From Sulfuricurvum sp. (GTDB taxonomy: Bacteria; Campylobacterota; Campylobacteria; Campylobacterales; Sulfurimonadaceae), in assembly GCA_030696775.1 (NCBI GenBank), contig JAUYRN010000032.1, positions 17,973 to 81,972 of the forward strand: DNA of 64,000 nucleotides, given 5' to 3'. The first letter of the stretch is position 1. Each line of letters starts with the position of its first letter. A program made the translations under genes and the position numbers. Positions 7,440 through 15,798 of this stretch are shown here, piece after piece. The notes beneath the pieces are model-generated. The model searched no databases. It saw nothing but the letters and a program-made list of their open reading frames with translations, and had not been told where the DNA came from.

Positions 7440-8936
7440 ATGCAAAAGCGGACCAAAATAGTAGCTACGGTAGGACCATCTTCAGATAGTGTAGAAGTGT
7501 TATCACAGATGATACGGTCAGGGGTAAATGTATTTCGTTTGAATTTTTCACACGGAACACATGACTATCATTCAAAAGTTCTTGCAAATATTCGTAGTTC
7601 AATGAATAAAACCGGATTAATTGTGGGTGTTTTGCAAGATATTAGCGGTCCAAAAATCCGAATTGGAGTCTTAAAGGAAGAATTTCATCTTCATCCGAAG
7701 GATAGGCTCGATTTTTATCGAGATCCGATTGAGGGCGAGCGTATAGGTGAGCATCACTACACGGTGTCTATCAATGAAAACAGTATTTTAGACTTACTCA
7801 ATGTAGGGGATTCCATCTATTTGCATGATGGAAATATCAGAGCACGTATTGTGTCGTGTGAAGATAGATTTGTTCAAGCAGAAATTGAAAACAATGGGAA
7901 GTTAAATTCACGCAAGGGAATAAATTTTCCTAATACACGTTTGGGTATTGATATTTTGACCGCTAAAGATCGAGAAGACATGGCATGGGGAGTTGCCAAT
8001 GGCGTTGATTTTATGGCAATCTCTTTTGTACAAAATGGATTGGATATGATTAGGGCACGTGAAATCGTTCGTTCTCTTGGCGGAGAGGTGCAACTGTTTG
8101 CTAAAATTGAAAAATTTGATGCGGTTGAAAATATTGATGATATTTTAGAACATTCAGACGGATTGATGGTAGCACGCGGTGATTTAGGGATCGAAGTTCC
8201 GTATTATCAAGTACCAACGATTCAAAAAATGTTAATTCGTAAAGCCAATGAACGTTCAAAACCGGTAATTACGGCAACGCAGATGTTGCTTTCAATGACT
8301 CAAAATGAGACAGCAACTCGTGCTGAAATTAGTGATGTAGCGAATGCTGTTTTAGATGGAACGGATGCGGTAATGCTCTCAGAAGAGTCAGCGGTAGGGG
8401 ATAATCCGATTTTGGTGGTTGAGACAATGGTAAATACCATACAATCGATTGAAGAAATCTATCCTTTTGATAAATTTGCTGAATTTAGACCACATGATCC
8501 AATGGATATTATTAACGAATCTGCTGTGCGATTGGGAGATGCGCTACATGCAGTAGGAATTATCGCGATGACAACCTCGGGGCAATCGGCAAAAAAGCTT
8601 GCCCGTTATCGCCCTGAAATGACTATTTACGCGGCGACTCATGATGAACGTGTAGCACGACTATTAACCTTAGTATGGGGAGTGATTCCAGCCTACTTAA
8701 CTAAAAAAGCAAAACTCGAAGAGATGCTGAGTGATATTATCAGTCGTGGATTAGCACGTAATATCATTGATAAAACACAGACCTATATTTTTACGGCAGG
8801 GGATCCCGTCGGGGTGCAAGGGACAACGAATCTTATTCGCATTTTAAGAGAACATGAGATTAGTTTTTTTGGCGCATCTAAAGTCTCATCTTCAAAATCG
8901 AAAAAAGTTCATGAAATTATTCCATCTCTGTTTTAA
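7440..8936 (+). CDS. pyk: Pyruvate kinase
   Basis: Converts phosphoenolpyruvate and ADP to pyruvate and ATP. The protein (498 residues from the chosen start) shows the family blocks: TKIVATVGPSS, NVFRLNFSHG, GPKIRIG, the K-x-E metal-binding region in LFAKIEKFDAVEN, MVARGDLGIEV, and ITATQMLLSM with TRAEISDVANAVLDGTDAVM. I start at the ATG at 7440 because GGAG lies five bases upstream and the homology begins at MQKRTKIVA; a start 45 bases upstream is possible in frame but lacks a ribosome site. In an autotroph using the reductive TCA cycle it probably works in carbon storage use or balance. The last 20 residues are Ser/Lys-rich. Confidence 0.95.
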   Translation: MQKRTKIVATVGPSSDSVEVLSQMIRSGVNVFRLNFSHGTHDYHSKVLANIRSSMNKTGLIVGVLQDISGPKIRIGVLKEEFHLHPKDRLDFYRDPIEGERIGEHHYTVSINENSILDLLNVGDSIYLHDGNIRARIVSCEDRFVQAEIENNGKLNSRKGINFPNTRLGIDILTAKDREDMAWGVANGVDFMAISFVQNGLDMIRAREIVRSLGGEVQLFAKIEKFDAVENIDDILEHSDGLMVARGDLGIEVPYYQVPTIQKMLIRKANERSKPVITATQMLLSMTQNETATRAEISDVANAVLDGTDAVMLSEESAVGDNPILVVETMVNTIQSIEEIYPFDKFAEFRPHDPMDIINESAVRLGDALHAVGIIAMTTSGQSAKKLARYRPEMTIYAATHDERVARLLTLVWGVIPAYLTKKAKLEEMLSDIISRGLARNIIDKTQTYIFTAGDPVGVQGTTNLIRILREHEISFFGASKVSSSKSKKVHEIIPSLF

Positions 8937-8944
8937 TTGACTTT

Positions 8945-9072
8945 ACGTACATAGGGTGCTTTTCTTGAGAATTCAAAGATGCACAAGCTAAATGATCTAA
9001 AGTAAAAGCACCGCAATCTTTTGACGAATGAAGTTTAGGGTTGAATTTTCAAGAAAAGCACTCTATGTGCAT
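8945..9072 (+). ncRNA. Candidate structured RNA: 32-base imperfect inverted repeat with 64-base apical region
   Basis: Arms 8945-8976 and 9041-9072 are inverted copies matching at 28 of 32 positions. On a plus-strand transcript three of the four differences become G-U wobbles and only one is a true mismatch, so 31 of 32 pairs form; on a minus-strand RNA the same positions would be A-C clashes. This suggests a functional plus-strand RNA. It lies right after pyk, so it could be a 3' UTR stem, a separate small RNA or a remnant of a miniature transposable element. I see no target-site duplication. Function unknown. Confidence 0.45.
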
Positions 9073-9095
9073 ATGTTATGTAACGGAAGGTTTTG

Positions 9096-9186
9096 AATGT
9101 GGATTGACTTTTGCTTTATGGCAGATGTTGAGGGGGGAGCAAAAGTGTTGTTTCGTCGCGACCCCTCCCTCAAAAAAATCCACATT
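9096..9186 (+). ncRNA. Candidate H-type pseudoknot enclosed by a 10-bp stem, upstream of cmoA
   Basis: Outer stem AATGTGGATT (9096-9105) pairs perfectly with 9177-9186. Inside, CTTTTGCT (9108-9115) pairs perfectly with AGCAAAAG (9138-9145), and TTGAGGGGGG (9128-9137) pairs with 9164-9173 with one G-U pair. The two inner stems interleave with no base between 9137 and 9138, the geometry of a coaxial H-type pseudoknot. No coding potential is seen. It resembles no RNA family that I can name; it sits just before the likely cmoA promoter, so it may be the end of an independent RNA rather than a cmoA leader. Confidence 0.45.
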
Positions 9187-9190
9187 TAGC

Positions 9191-9196
9191 TATAAT
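9191..9196 (+). promoter_or_regulatory. -10 element for cmoA
   Basis: TATAAT at 9191-9196 would start transcription about seven bases downstream, at or next to the ATG at 9204, implying a leaderless mRNA. No ribosome binding site precedes either possible ATG, in keeping with this. Confidence 0.5.
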
Positions 9197-9203
9197 GGCA
9201 CTT

Positions 9204-9920
9204 ATGAACACTGATACTCTTTTTACTAAACCTATTTCTAAGCAATTTGAATTTGATGCCGATGTAGCAGCTGTTTTTGATGATATGCTGAGCCGTTCTG
9301 TCCCTTTTTACAAAGAATCACAACAATTGACTAGTCGATTTTGTTGTAATGCTCTTAGTGAGGGAGGACGAGTTATTGATTTAGGATGCTCAACTGCGTC
9401 ACTTCTTCTCCAAATTGAGCGAGGGGTGAGTACATCCGATAACTGTGAGCTGATTGGTATTGATAACTCTCATGCAATGATTGAGCATGCACACAAAAAA
9501 CTTGAAGTTTATCAATCAAAGATCCATCTTGTAGAAGGGGATATTTTAGAATATCCTTTTGGACTAACACGAGCGATTGTATGTAACTATACCTTACAGT
9601 TTGTCCGTCCAATGATGAGAGAAAAATTGGTTCAAAAAATATATGACTCACTTGAAGAAGGGGGTGTTTTTATTTTTAGCGAAAAAGTGCTGAGTGAAAA
9701 CGCTACACTTAACAAGCAGCTAATCGATTGTTATTATGATTATAAAAAAGTTCAAGGCTACAGTGAATACGAAATTGTCCAAAAGCGTGAAGCCCTCGAA
9801 AACGTACTGATACCTTACACGGTAGAGGAAAACAGTGCAATGGTCAAAAAAAGTGGATTTTCAAGCTGTGATGTGTTGTTTCAGTGGGCAAATTTTGCCA
9901 CTTTTATTGCGTGTAAATAA
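9204..9920 (+). CDS. cmoA: Carboxy-S-adenosyl-L-methionine synthase CmoA
   Basis: Makes carboxy-SAM from SAM and prephenate, used by CmoB to finish the wobble uridine cmo5U34 in tRNA. The 238-residue SAM-dependent methyltransferase-fold protein has the CmoA signature: DTLFTKPI start, AAVFDDMLSRSVPFY, the SAM loop VIDLGCSTAS, IGIDNSHAM, and the CNYTLQFV segment. Both ATGs at 9195 and 9204 are in frame; I prefer 9204 because a TATAAT overlaps the first one. No cmoB is in the window. It converges on the small lipoprotein gene. Confidence 0.88.
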   Translation: MNTDTLFTKPISKQFEFDADVAAVFDDMLSRSVPFYKESQQLTSRFCCNALSEGGRVIDLGCSTASLLLQIERGVSTSDNCELIGIDNSHAMIEHAHKKLEVYQSKIHLVEGDILEYPFGLTRAIVCNYTLQFVRPMMREKLVQKIYDSLEEGGVFIFSEKVLSENATLNKQLIDCYYDYKKVQGYSEYEIVQKREALENVLIPYTVEENSAMVKKSGFSSCDVLFQWANFATFIACK

Positions 9921-9926
9921 CCCTGT

Positions 9927-10145
9927 TTACCAAACTTTAGATGAGACTTCAGAATTTGAAGGGGTAAAAGCTTTTTTAACATCACTGTAGTTGAGTAGAT
10001 TGTCGTCACATTTTTTATGATAATATCCTTGTGAATCATAAAACTCTTCACAATCATTGTAATAACGCATACTAACACCACGCTCATTGAAACATCCCGA
10101 AAACATTATCAATGCGAATAACCAAATTAGTATAAATTTTATCAT
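9927..10145 (-). CDS. Small putative lipoprotein
   Basis: A 72-residue protein with a lipoprotein signal: MIKFILIWLFALIMFSGC, where FSGC is the lipobox and C18 the lipidation site. The mature part is short, polar and rich in Tyr and Asn, with two more cysteines (NDCEEF and KKCDDN) that could form a disulfide. I chose the ATG at 10145 because the lipobox is then correctly placed. It lies 13 bases after nth. A TACAAT five bases before the ATG could give it its own leaderless transcript. Function unknown. Confidence 0.7.
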   Translation of the reverse strand: MIKFILIWLFALIMFSGCFNERGVSMRYYNDCEEFYDSQGYYHKKCDDNLLNYSDVKKAFTPSNSEVSSKVW

Positions 10146-10158
10146 GAGAAATTGTATC

Positions 10159-10818
10159 TTATCTGGGTTTAAAGCTTTCCTTAGTTTTACAGTAGTTTTG
10201 TAAAAAACACCCATCCTCGCATTTTGGATTTTTTGCGGTACAAATATAACGACCGAAGAGTACCATACCCTGATGCAACTGATGCAACCCTGTTTTGAAT
10301 TTTTTGACCAAAGTGGCTTCGGTAGTGGCCGGGGTTAAGTCATCACTCAGACCCAGTCTGTGACTGACACGAAATACGTGTGTGTCTACGGCCATAAGAT
10401 TGGCTTGTGTGTATTCGATTAAGACCACATGGGCTGTTTTTTGTCCAACACCTGCGAGGGTCATAAGTTCCTTTTCATCTAAGGGAATTTCTCCTCCATA
10501 AACATCCACGACTCTGTGGGCCATGGCAATAAGGTTAACCGCTTTATTGTTGAAAAAAGAGCAGCTTTGGATGAGACTTTTGACATGAGTTAAATCGGCT
10601 TTTGCTAAAGCTTGCGGCGTTGGATATGACTTAAAAAGTTCGGGTGTTATTAGGTTGACACGTTTATCGGTACATTGTGCAGAGAGAGCAACCGCGATGA
10701 CTAATTCGTAGGCATTTTTATAGGTGAGTTCGGTTACGGCATCACTGTATTTATCTAATAGGATCTGCTTGATCTCTTCAATTTCTTTTTTGGTTGCTTT
10801 TTTCAAGGGAAGGTTCAA
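10159..10818 (-). CDS. nth: Endonuclease III (Nth)
   Basis: Base-excision repair glycosylase/AP lyase that removes oxidised pyrimidines. The helix-hairpin-helix LAGVGQKTAHVV holds the catalytic Lys, and AVDTHVFRV holds the catalytic Asp. The C-terminal [4Fe-4S] cysteines are CTAKNPKCEDGCFLQNYC, spaced 6-3-5 instead of the common 6-2-5. There is no suitable ATG: the only ATG near the expected N-terminus (at the A-run) hits a stop after two codons. TTG at 10818 gives 219 residues, close to the usual 211, and TTG at 10806 is also possible; the frame stays open to 10932, but an extended -10 (TGATACAAT) at 10835-10843 places the transcript start downstream of that region. Confidence 0.88.
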   Translation of the reverse strand: MNLPLKKATKKEIEEIKQILLDKYSDAVTELTYKNAYELVIAVALSAQCTDKRVNLITPELFKSYPTPQALAKADLTHVKSLIQSCSFFNNKAVNLIAMAHRVVDVYGGEIPLDEKELMTLAGVGQKTAHVVLIEYTQANLMAVDTHVFRVSHRLGLSDDLTPATTEATLVKKFKTGLHQLHQGMVLFGRYICTAKNPKCEDGCFLQNYCKTKESFKPR

Positions 10819-10834
10819 TCCATTTTTTTTTGGT

Positions 10835-10840
10835 ATTGTA
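10835..10840 (-). promoter_or_regulatory. Extended -10 for nth
   Basis: On the minus strand TGATACAAT forms an extended -10 box (TG-N-TACAAT). It predicts a start point near 10828, ten bases before the TTG at 10818, and so argues against translation starting farther upstream. Confidence 0.45.
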
Positions 10841-10964
10841 TCACCAATTTTTACACACCGAGAATACTTAAATAGATTAAAATGATTATTAATAAAGTAC
10901 GTGTGAGAATTTTGTGTTACAATAAGCGACAAACGACTATGAATTTAGTAAACAGGAGCCTGTA

Positions 10965-12905
10965 TTGGAACTTAAAAAGTGGATTATGAATCTTTTTGGA
11001 CATCGTGAGGATAAGGATGATCTCGATCATAATATTGACAAAGAGCTTTTTTATAAAGTCTTAGATACAGATCCCAGTGCAATTTTATTTTTCACCAAAG
11101 AGAGTGGATGGATAGGAGCTAACAAAGCTTTTTTTAACTTAGTTCCAGTAAAAAACATTGAAGAACTTCGTACAAAATATGAAAGCATACGTGAGCTTTT
11201 TAGTGATGAAGATGAAGAAGTATTTACCGAATACGATAAAAGCTGGCTGGATTATATTCGTACCCATTGTCCTCATGGATATGGACTTGGTATTACGGAT
11301 TCCGAAGGAAAGCGCCGCGCCATGTTAGCAACCTCAACCATGTTGCGTCAAGGATCAAGCGATTTGTATCTTTTACGATTGGAAGATAAAACAAGCGTTG
11401 TCAGTCTCAAAGAAGAAGTGGTACAGGTTGAAGCCCTTAAAACAAAATTTTTAGCGAATATCGGACATGAATTCAGAACACCTATGAATGGTATTCTAGG
11501 GTTTGTGGATCTTTTATCGAAAACTTCCCCTACGGATACGCAACTGGAATATATCCATTCAGTTCAGGGTTCTGCTCGAAATTTGATGTCCAATATTGAA
11601 AACTTGCTTGATCTGGCACAAATGCAAACAGGGCGTTTAACTATCAGTAAGGTTGATTTTAACATTATTGCTGAAATGGAAGAGTTTGCCCTCGGCTGTG
11701 TCTCTCTAGGTAATGATAAAGGGGTTGGGGTTATGCTCTTTATTGACCCTAAGCTTCCAACGCACCTGACGGGAGATATTCGAAAAATCAAGCAAGCTCT
11801 TAGTAACCTTTACAATAATGCTTTAAAATTCACGGCACCTGAAGGACGTATTACGATTGAAATTAAACTTCTGAAACGTAACACGACTGGCAGCAGCAAT
11901 ATTGGATTTAATGTTAAAGATACCGGTAAGGGAATTAGTAAAGGGGATCTTGGTTTTATTACACGGCCTTTTGTCTCCGGTGATCATGCGGACAATCGAC
12001 TCGGTGTTGGATTGAGTCTTTCTCATGGATTGATTAATCTCATGGGTGGTGAGCTAAAAATTACGAGCGAAGAGGGGCGTGGTTCATCGTTTAGTTTTGC
12101 ATTGACACTTGAAGGTTCATCTGATCAGGCAATGCGAATGATTAATGAGCATAGTGTAAAAGTAGTGTTGTTGGATGAAAAACGTGTTGATGACGCCAAC
12201 CATTTGACCAATTATCTACGCAGTTTTGGAGTAAGTGTAACGAAAACTCATTTGATTGACGAGACTATTTTTAACGATACGGATGCTGTCTATTTTATTG
12301 CTTCACAAGAAAAAAGCGATTGGATTTTAAAACTTTCATCGCTGAAGCGAACCTGTAAAACAGTTCTATTATTGGAACAGCATGAACGATTGTTAGCTCG
12401 GACGCTGCATGTCATTGATTACTCTTTGTCTAAACCTTTATTACCAACAAGTTTACTCGCTAATCTGGTAGAAGTTTTGCGTTTGACTCAAAAAGAAGTT
12501 CCTGTTATTGCCCAGTTACAACGAGGAATCCATGCGTTGGTTGTTGAAGACAATTTGATTAATCAGCGGCTTATAAAACTTTTACTCAAAGAGTATGGAT
12601 TAAGTGTTGTTACAACATCAAATGGAGATGAAGCGGTAGAAGTATGTAGAAATCAACGTTTTGATATTGTTTTTATGGATATTGACATGCCGATTAAAGA
12701 TGGTATTTTGGCAACACAAGAGATAAAAGCAGAAGAAGGAGCATCGCGAAGCGGACGAATGCCAATTATTGCATTAACGGCTTTGGCAATGGAAGGAGAT
12801 CGTGAGTATATTCTTGAAAAAGGGCTGGATGACTATCTTTCTAAGCCTCTTACTCGTGAAAAATTAGAGTATATTCTTCAAAAATATTTACACGTAGCAA
12901 AGTGA
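10965..12905 (+). CDS. Soluble hybrid sensor histidine kinase (PAS-HisKA-HATPase-REC), copy 1
   Basis: A 646-residue signalling kinase with no membrane segment, so it senses something in the cytoplasm. Layout: PAS-like domain (about 28-140), phosphoacceptor helix with NIGHEFRTPMNGILGF (His168), ATPase domain with NNALKFTAPEG, DTGKGI and GVGLSLSHGL, a degenerate receiver-like stretch (about 385-510), and a C-terminal receiver (about 520-645; VVEDNLINQ, FMDIDMP with the phospho-Asp, LSKPL Lys). It starts with TTG after an AGGAG-type ribosome site. A related kinase follows after 12 bases. No output regulator is adjacent, so phosphotransfer partners lie elsewhere. Confidence 0.88.
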   Translation: MELKKWIMNLFGHREDKDDLDHNIDKELFYKVLDTDPSAILFFTKESGWIGANKAFFNLVPVKNIEELRTKYESIRELFSDEDEEVFTEYDKSWLDYIRTHCPHGYGLGITDSEGKRRAMLATSTMLRQGSSDLYLLRLEDKTSVVSLKEEVVQVEALKTKFLANIGHEFRTPMNGILGFVDLLSKTSPTDTQLEYIHSVQGSARNLMSNIENLLDLAQMQTGRLTISKVDFNIIAEMEEFALGCVSLGNDKGVGVMLFIDPKLPTHLTGDIRKIKQALSNLYNNALKFTAPEGRITIEIKLLKRNTTGSSNIGFNVKDTGKGISKGDLGFITRPFVSGDHADNRLGVGLSLSHGLINLMGGELKITSEEGRGSSFSFALTLEGSSDQAMRMINEHSVKVVLLDEKRVDDANHLTNYLRSFGVSVTKTHLIDETIFNDTDAVYFIASQEKSDWILKLSSLKRTCKTVLLLEQHERLLARTLHVIDYSLSKPLLPTSLLANLVEVLRLTQKEVPVIAQLQRGIHALVVEDNLINQRLIKLLLKEYGLSVVTTSNGDEAVEVCRNQRFDIVFMDIDMPIKDGILATQEIKAEEGASRSGRMPIIALTALAMEGDREYILEKGLDDYLSKPLTREKLEYILQKYLHVAK

Positions 12906-12917
12906 GGTTAGCTTGAT

Positions 12918-14834
12918 ATGAAGTACACGAGTCTATTTGAAGATACATTTGCTCGCGAACTAGGAATGCTCACCTCCTGTGCGTCAACGCATGGTGACCC
13001 TTTCTTGTATACTAGCCTTGCCGGTGAAGTTGGTGGAAGCAACCAGCTTTTACTCAATTTCTTTGGAATAGAAGAGATAACTTCAATCGCTTCTATTGAG
13101 TTTTGGTTACATCCTCAAGGATTAGAATTATCCTATATCCTTTCCAACTCAGGTGAATATCGCGGTAAAGCCAGTACAAATTCAAAAACGTATGAAGTTA
13201 TGATCCGTACAGAGGTAATTGTTCTTGGAAATGAATTTGTTGTCGCCATCGTATTACGAGATACCTCAGCACTGGAGCGAGCTTTGCTTGCAGAACGTTA
13301 TTTTCAACGGTTTAAAAAGAAACTTTTAACCAACATATCGCACGAGTTTCGAACGCCAATGAACGCTATTATCGGTTTTGTTGATTTATTACATTCTAGT
13401 CCACTTAGCTCATGGCAACAAGAATATATTGATATGGCAGGAAAGAGTGCCTCTTCAATGATGCGAAACATTGAAAATCTTTTGGAGCTTATGCAAGTTG
13501 AAGGAGGAGGTATTCAACCGAATTTACATCCTTTTAATCCTTTTGATGTATACGAAAATTTTTCAATGCAGTTTAGTGAAATGCTTGATGCCAAAGAAAT
13601 ACGCTGGAGTGTTTTAATTGATCCTCGATTACCATTAGAGATCATGGGTGATCAAGATAAGATCTTGACTATTCTTCGGAATCTAGTTCAAAATGCTATT
13701 AAATTTACTCCGCTGTCCGGTCAAGTCCTTCTTGAAATTTTAATTTTAAAACAAGAAGAAAACAAAATTGAAGTGGAATATGCTGTGAGTGATACTGGAG
13801 TTGGGATCGAGAGTGGACGGATGATAACTCTGCTTCGACCCTTCTCATCAGCATGGGAAAATCAACGTCATGGGCAAGATGGAATGGGTGTTGGATTGAG
13901 CTTGAGTCATAAGTACATTGATATGATGGATTCCCATTTGATGCTAGCTTCCGAAGTGGGAAGAGGATCACGGTTTTCATTCCGGATCTCTCATGAAATT
14001 CATAATAATGCTCATTTATCGACTATAGAAGCTAAAAAGATCGCTTTTTACTCACATGAACCTCATTCGACACAGAGCGTTTTGTTGGAGAAATATCTAG
14101 ATCTTCTTAAATTAAAAGTAATTTCTATTTCCTCATTGGTGAATCCTGAGCTTAATTTTTGTGACGTTTTACTCATTGACGTCCCTCATCTTTCAGTATC
14201 ACAGGTTGAATCTATTAAGGCAACGTATCATAACTTACAAATAGTAGCAGTTTTGGATTCGAAATCCAAAGAGCAATTAGGGCATTTACGTAAAACGGCT
14301 GAAGCAACTATTATGACCCCTCTTTTACCAAGTAGCCTGCACAAAGTATTCTCTATGTTAGGAAAAACAGTTTCACAAGAAAAACCTCTTGATGTAACAG
14401 TAGAGAGTAAACCTGAAGCTACCATAGAAAATGCAAAGATTTTGGTTGCTGAAGACAATCCCATTAATCTCAAATTACTTGAAACAATTTTACGGCAGCA
14501 TAATTTTACGGTCACAGCCGTAGATAACGGACAAAAAGCAGTCGATATTTATCTGCAAGAGTCCTTTGATCTAGTTTTAATGGATATCGATATGCCTGTT
14601 ATGGATGGATTAACAGCAAATAGACTGATTAAAGAAATTGACAAGCGTGATAAGCGAGGATTCACGCCTGTTATTGCACTCACTGCTCATGCATTGATTG
14701 GGGATCGTGAACGTATTATTCGTGCAGGTTTGGATGCTCACCTTGCAAAACCAATCGATAAAAACTTTTTATTGCAGACGATTGATCGCTATTTAGAACT
14801 CACCTATGAGAAGCGAAAAACATTAAGCGTTTAA
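12918..14834 (+). CDS. Soluble hybrid sensor histidine kinase (HisKA-HATPase-REC), copy 2
   Basis: A 638-residue paralogue of the preceding kinase with the same order: a short N-terminal sensory domain (about 1-115, PAS-like, weakly conserved), the H-box NISHEFRTPMNAIIGF (His142), ATPase boxes NAIKFTP, DTGVGIES and GVGLSLSHKY, a degenerate receiver-like stretch, and a C-terminal receiver (AEDNPINLK, LMDIDMPVMDG, LAKPIDK). The kinase and receiver parts resemble copy 1 closely, while the N-terminal sensor differs, as expected for duplication followed by change of input. GAGG lies before the ATG. No membrane segments. Confidence 0.87.
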   Translation: MKYTSLFEDTFARELGMLTSCASTHGDPFLYTSLAGEVGGSNQLLLNFFGIEEITSIASIEFWLHPQGLELSYILSNSGEYRGKASTNSKTYEVMIRTEVIVLGNEFVVAIVLRDTSALERALLAERYFQRFKKKLLTNISHEFRTPMNAIIGFVDLLHSSPLSSWQQEYIDMAGKSASSMMRNIENLLELMQVEGGGIQPNLHPFNPFDVYENFSMQFSEMLDAKEIRWSVLIDPRLPLEIMGDQDKILTILRNLVQNAIKFTPLSGQVLLEILILKQEENKIEVEYAVSDTGVGIESGRMITLLRPFSSAWENQRHGQDGMGVGLSLSHKYIDMMDSHLMLASEVGRGSRFSFRISHEIHNNAHLSTIEAKKIAFYSHEPHSTQSVLLEKYLDLLKLKVISISSLVNPELNFCDVLLIDVPHLSVSQVESIKATYHNLQIVAVLDSKSKEQLGHLRKTAEATIMTPLLPSSLHKVFSMLGKTVSQEKPLDVTVESKPEATIENAKILVAEDNPINLKLLETILRQHNFTVTAVDNGQKAVDIYLQESFDLVLMDIDMPVMDGLTANRLIKEIDKRDKRGFTPVIALTAHALIGDRERIIRAGLDAHLAKPIDKNFLLQTIDRYLELTYEKRKTLSV

Positions 14835-14909
14835 CGTTGATTAATTTGTATACGATATTGTTTTATTTGTAATATAATTCGCTCAATCGAAGATTAGACA
14901 AGGACAACA

Positions 14910-15752
14910 ATGAGACGACAGTTTGGCGTATGGGTATTAGGGGTTTTATTAAGTGCAACAATTTCCAATGCAGCAGTTCTTGCAACGGTAAATGGTGATA
15001 ACATCACATCAGATGAAGTGAACCGTGTACTTATGGAAGGTACACAGGGGCGTTTTGACTCTTTGCCTGCAGATAAGCAAAATGAACTGCGTCAACGTAT
15101 TATTGAGGGGATGGTTGCTCAGCAATTGGTATACGATGATGCTCAAAAAATAGGAATATTAGAATCCAAAGAATATAAGTCTGAATACCAAAAATTAGCA
15201 GAACGTATGAAAATGCAACTTGCAGCAAAAGTCTGGGAACAGCAGCAGTTTGATGCTATCAAAGTAGATGCCAAAGAAGTAAAAGCATATTATGATGCAA
15301 ATACTGATGAATTTGTAGATAAAGAAAAAGTTCATGCTCGTCATATTTTAGTTAAAACTTCGGATGATGCAGAAGCTGTGATTAAAAGTCTAAAAGGTCT
15401 TAGCGGAGATAAGCTCAAAGCAGAATTTATAGCTCAGGCAAAATCAAAATCAACAGGACCAAGTGCAGCTAAAGGTGGAGATCTAGGTTACTTCCCTCGT
15501 GGGCAAATGGTACCGTCATTTAATGATGCTGTATTTGCAATGAAAGAGGGTTCTATTTCATCCGATCCGGTACAGAGTCAATTTGGATATCATGTTATCT
15601 ATCTCGAAGATAAAATGGCAGCAAAAAAGATGAGTTTTGATGAGGTTAAAAACTTTATTGAACAACGACTTAAGATGGATAAATTTAAAGTTTATATGGA
15701 TAAAAAAATGTCCACATTGAAATCAAAAGCAAAAATTAACTATTCTAAATAA
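14910..15752 (+). CDS. Periplasmic parvulin-type peptidyl-prolyl isomerase (PEB4/CBF2-like)
   Basis: A SurA/PrsA-like chaperone for outer-membrane protein folding. Residues 1-22 are a signal peptide; 23-130 form the helical chaperone domain (SurA_N-like); about 135-235 form the parvulin domain, with HARHILVKT, KGGDLGYFPRGQMVPSF and QFGYHVIYLED as hallmarks. The 280-residue length fits Campylobacter PEB4. In Campylobacter the PEB4 gene sits next to fba; here the two genes are still neighbours but convergent. Confidence 0.88.
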   Translation: MRRQFGVWVLGVLLSATISNAAVLATVNGDNITSDEVNRVLMEGTQGRFDSLPADKQNELRQRIIEGMVAQQLVYDDAQKIGILESKEYKSEYQKLAERMKMQLAAKVWEQQQFDAIKVDAKEVKAYYDANTDEFVDKEKVHARHILVKTSDDAEAVIKSLKGLSGDKLKAEFIAQAKSKSTGPSAAKGGDLGYFPRGQMVPSFNDAVFAMKEGSISSDPVQSQFGYHVIYLEDKMAAKKMSFDEVKNFIEQRLKMDKFKVYMDKKMSTLKSKAKINYSK

Positions 15753-15767
15753 ATAATACTTCTCTTT

Positions 15768-15792
15768 TTCTTCCCGCGTTTGCGGGCAAGAA
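15768..15792. terminator. Hairpin between convergent peb4-like and fba genes
   Basis: TTCTTCCCGC and GCGGGCAAGAA form a 10-bp stem with one bulged base and a GTTT loop, placed between two convergent stop codons. The T-run precedes the stem and the A-run follows it on the plus strand, the reverse of a textbook terminator, so termination is likely by position but not certain. Confidence 0.45.
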
Positions 15793-15798
15793 AATCAC

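Noticed and set aside
9096..9186. 6S RNA, SRP RNA, RNase P RNA or tmRNA
   Set aside because: None of the conserved sequence blocks of these RNAs (for example GGAAGCAGCC or GAGGAAAGTCC) is present.
10800..10932. Frameshift at the A-run in the nth 5' end
   Set aside because: The ATG at the run is followed by a stop in its own frame whatever the run length, and TTG starts give a normal-length protein behind a good -10 box.
15768..15792. Classical intrinsic terminator for both genes
   Set aside because: The T-run precedes and the A-run follows the stem, the opposite of the canonical arrangement; listed only as a likely terminator by position.
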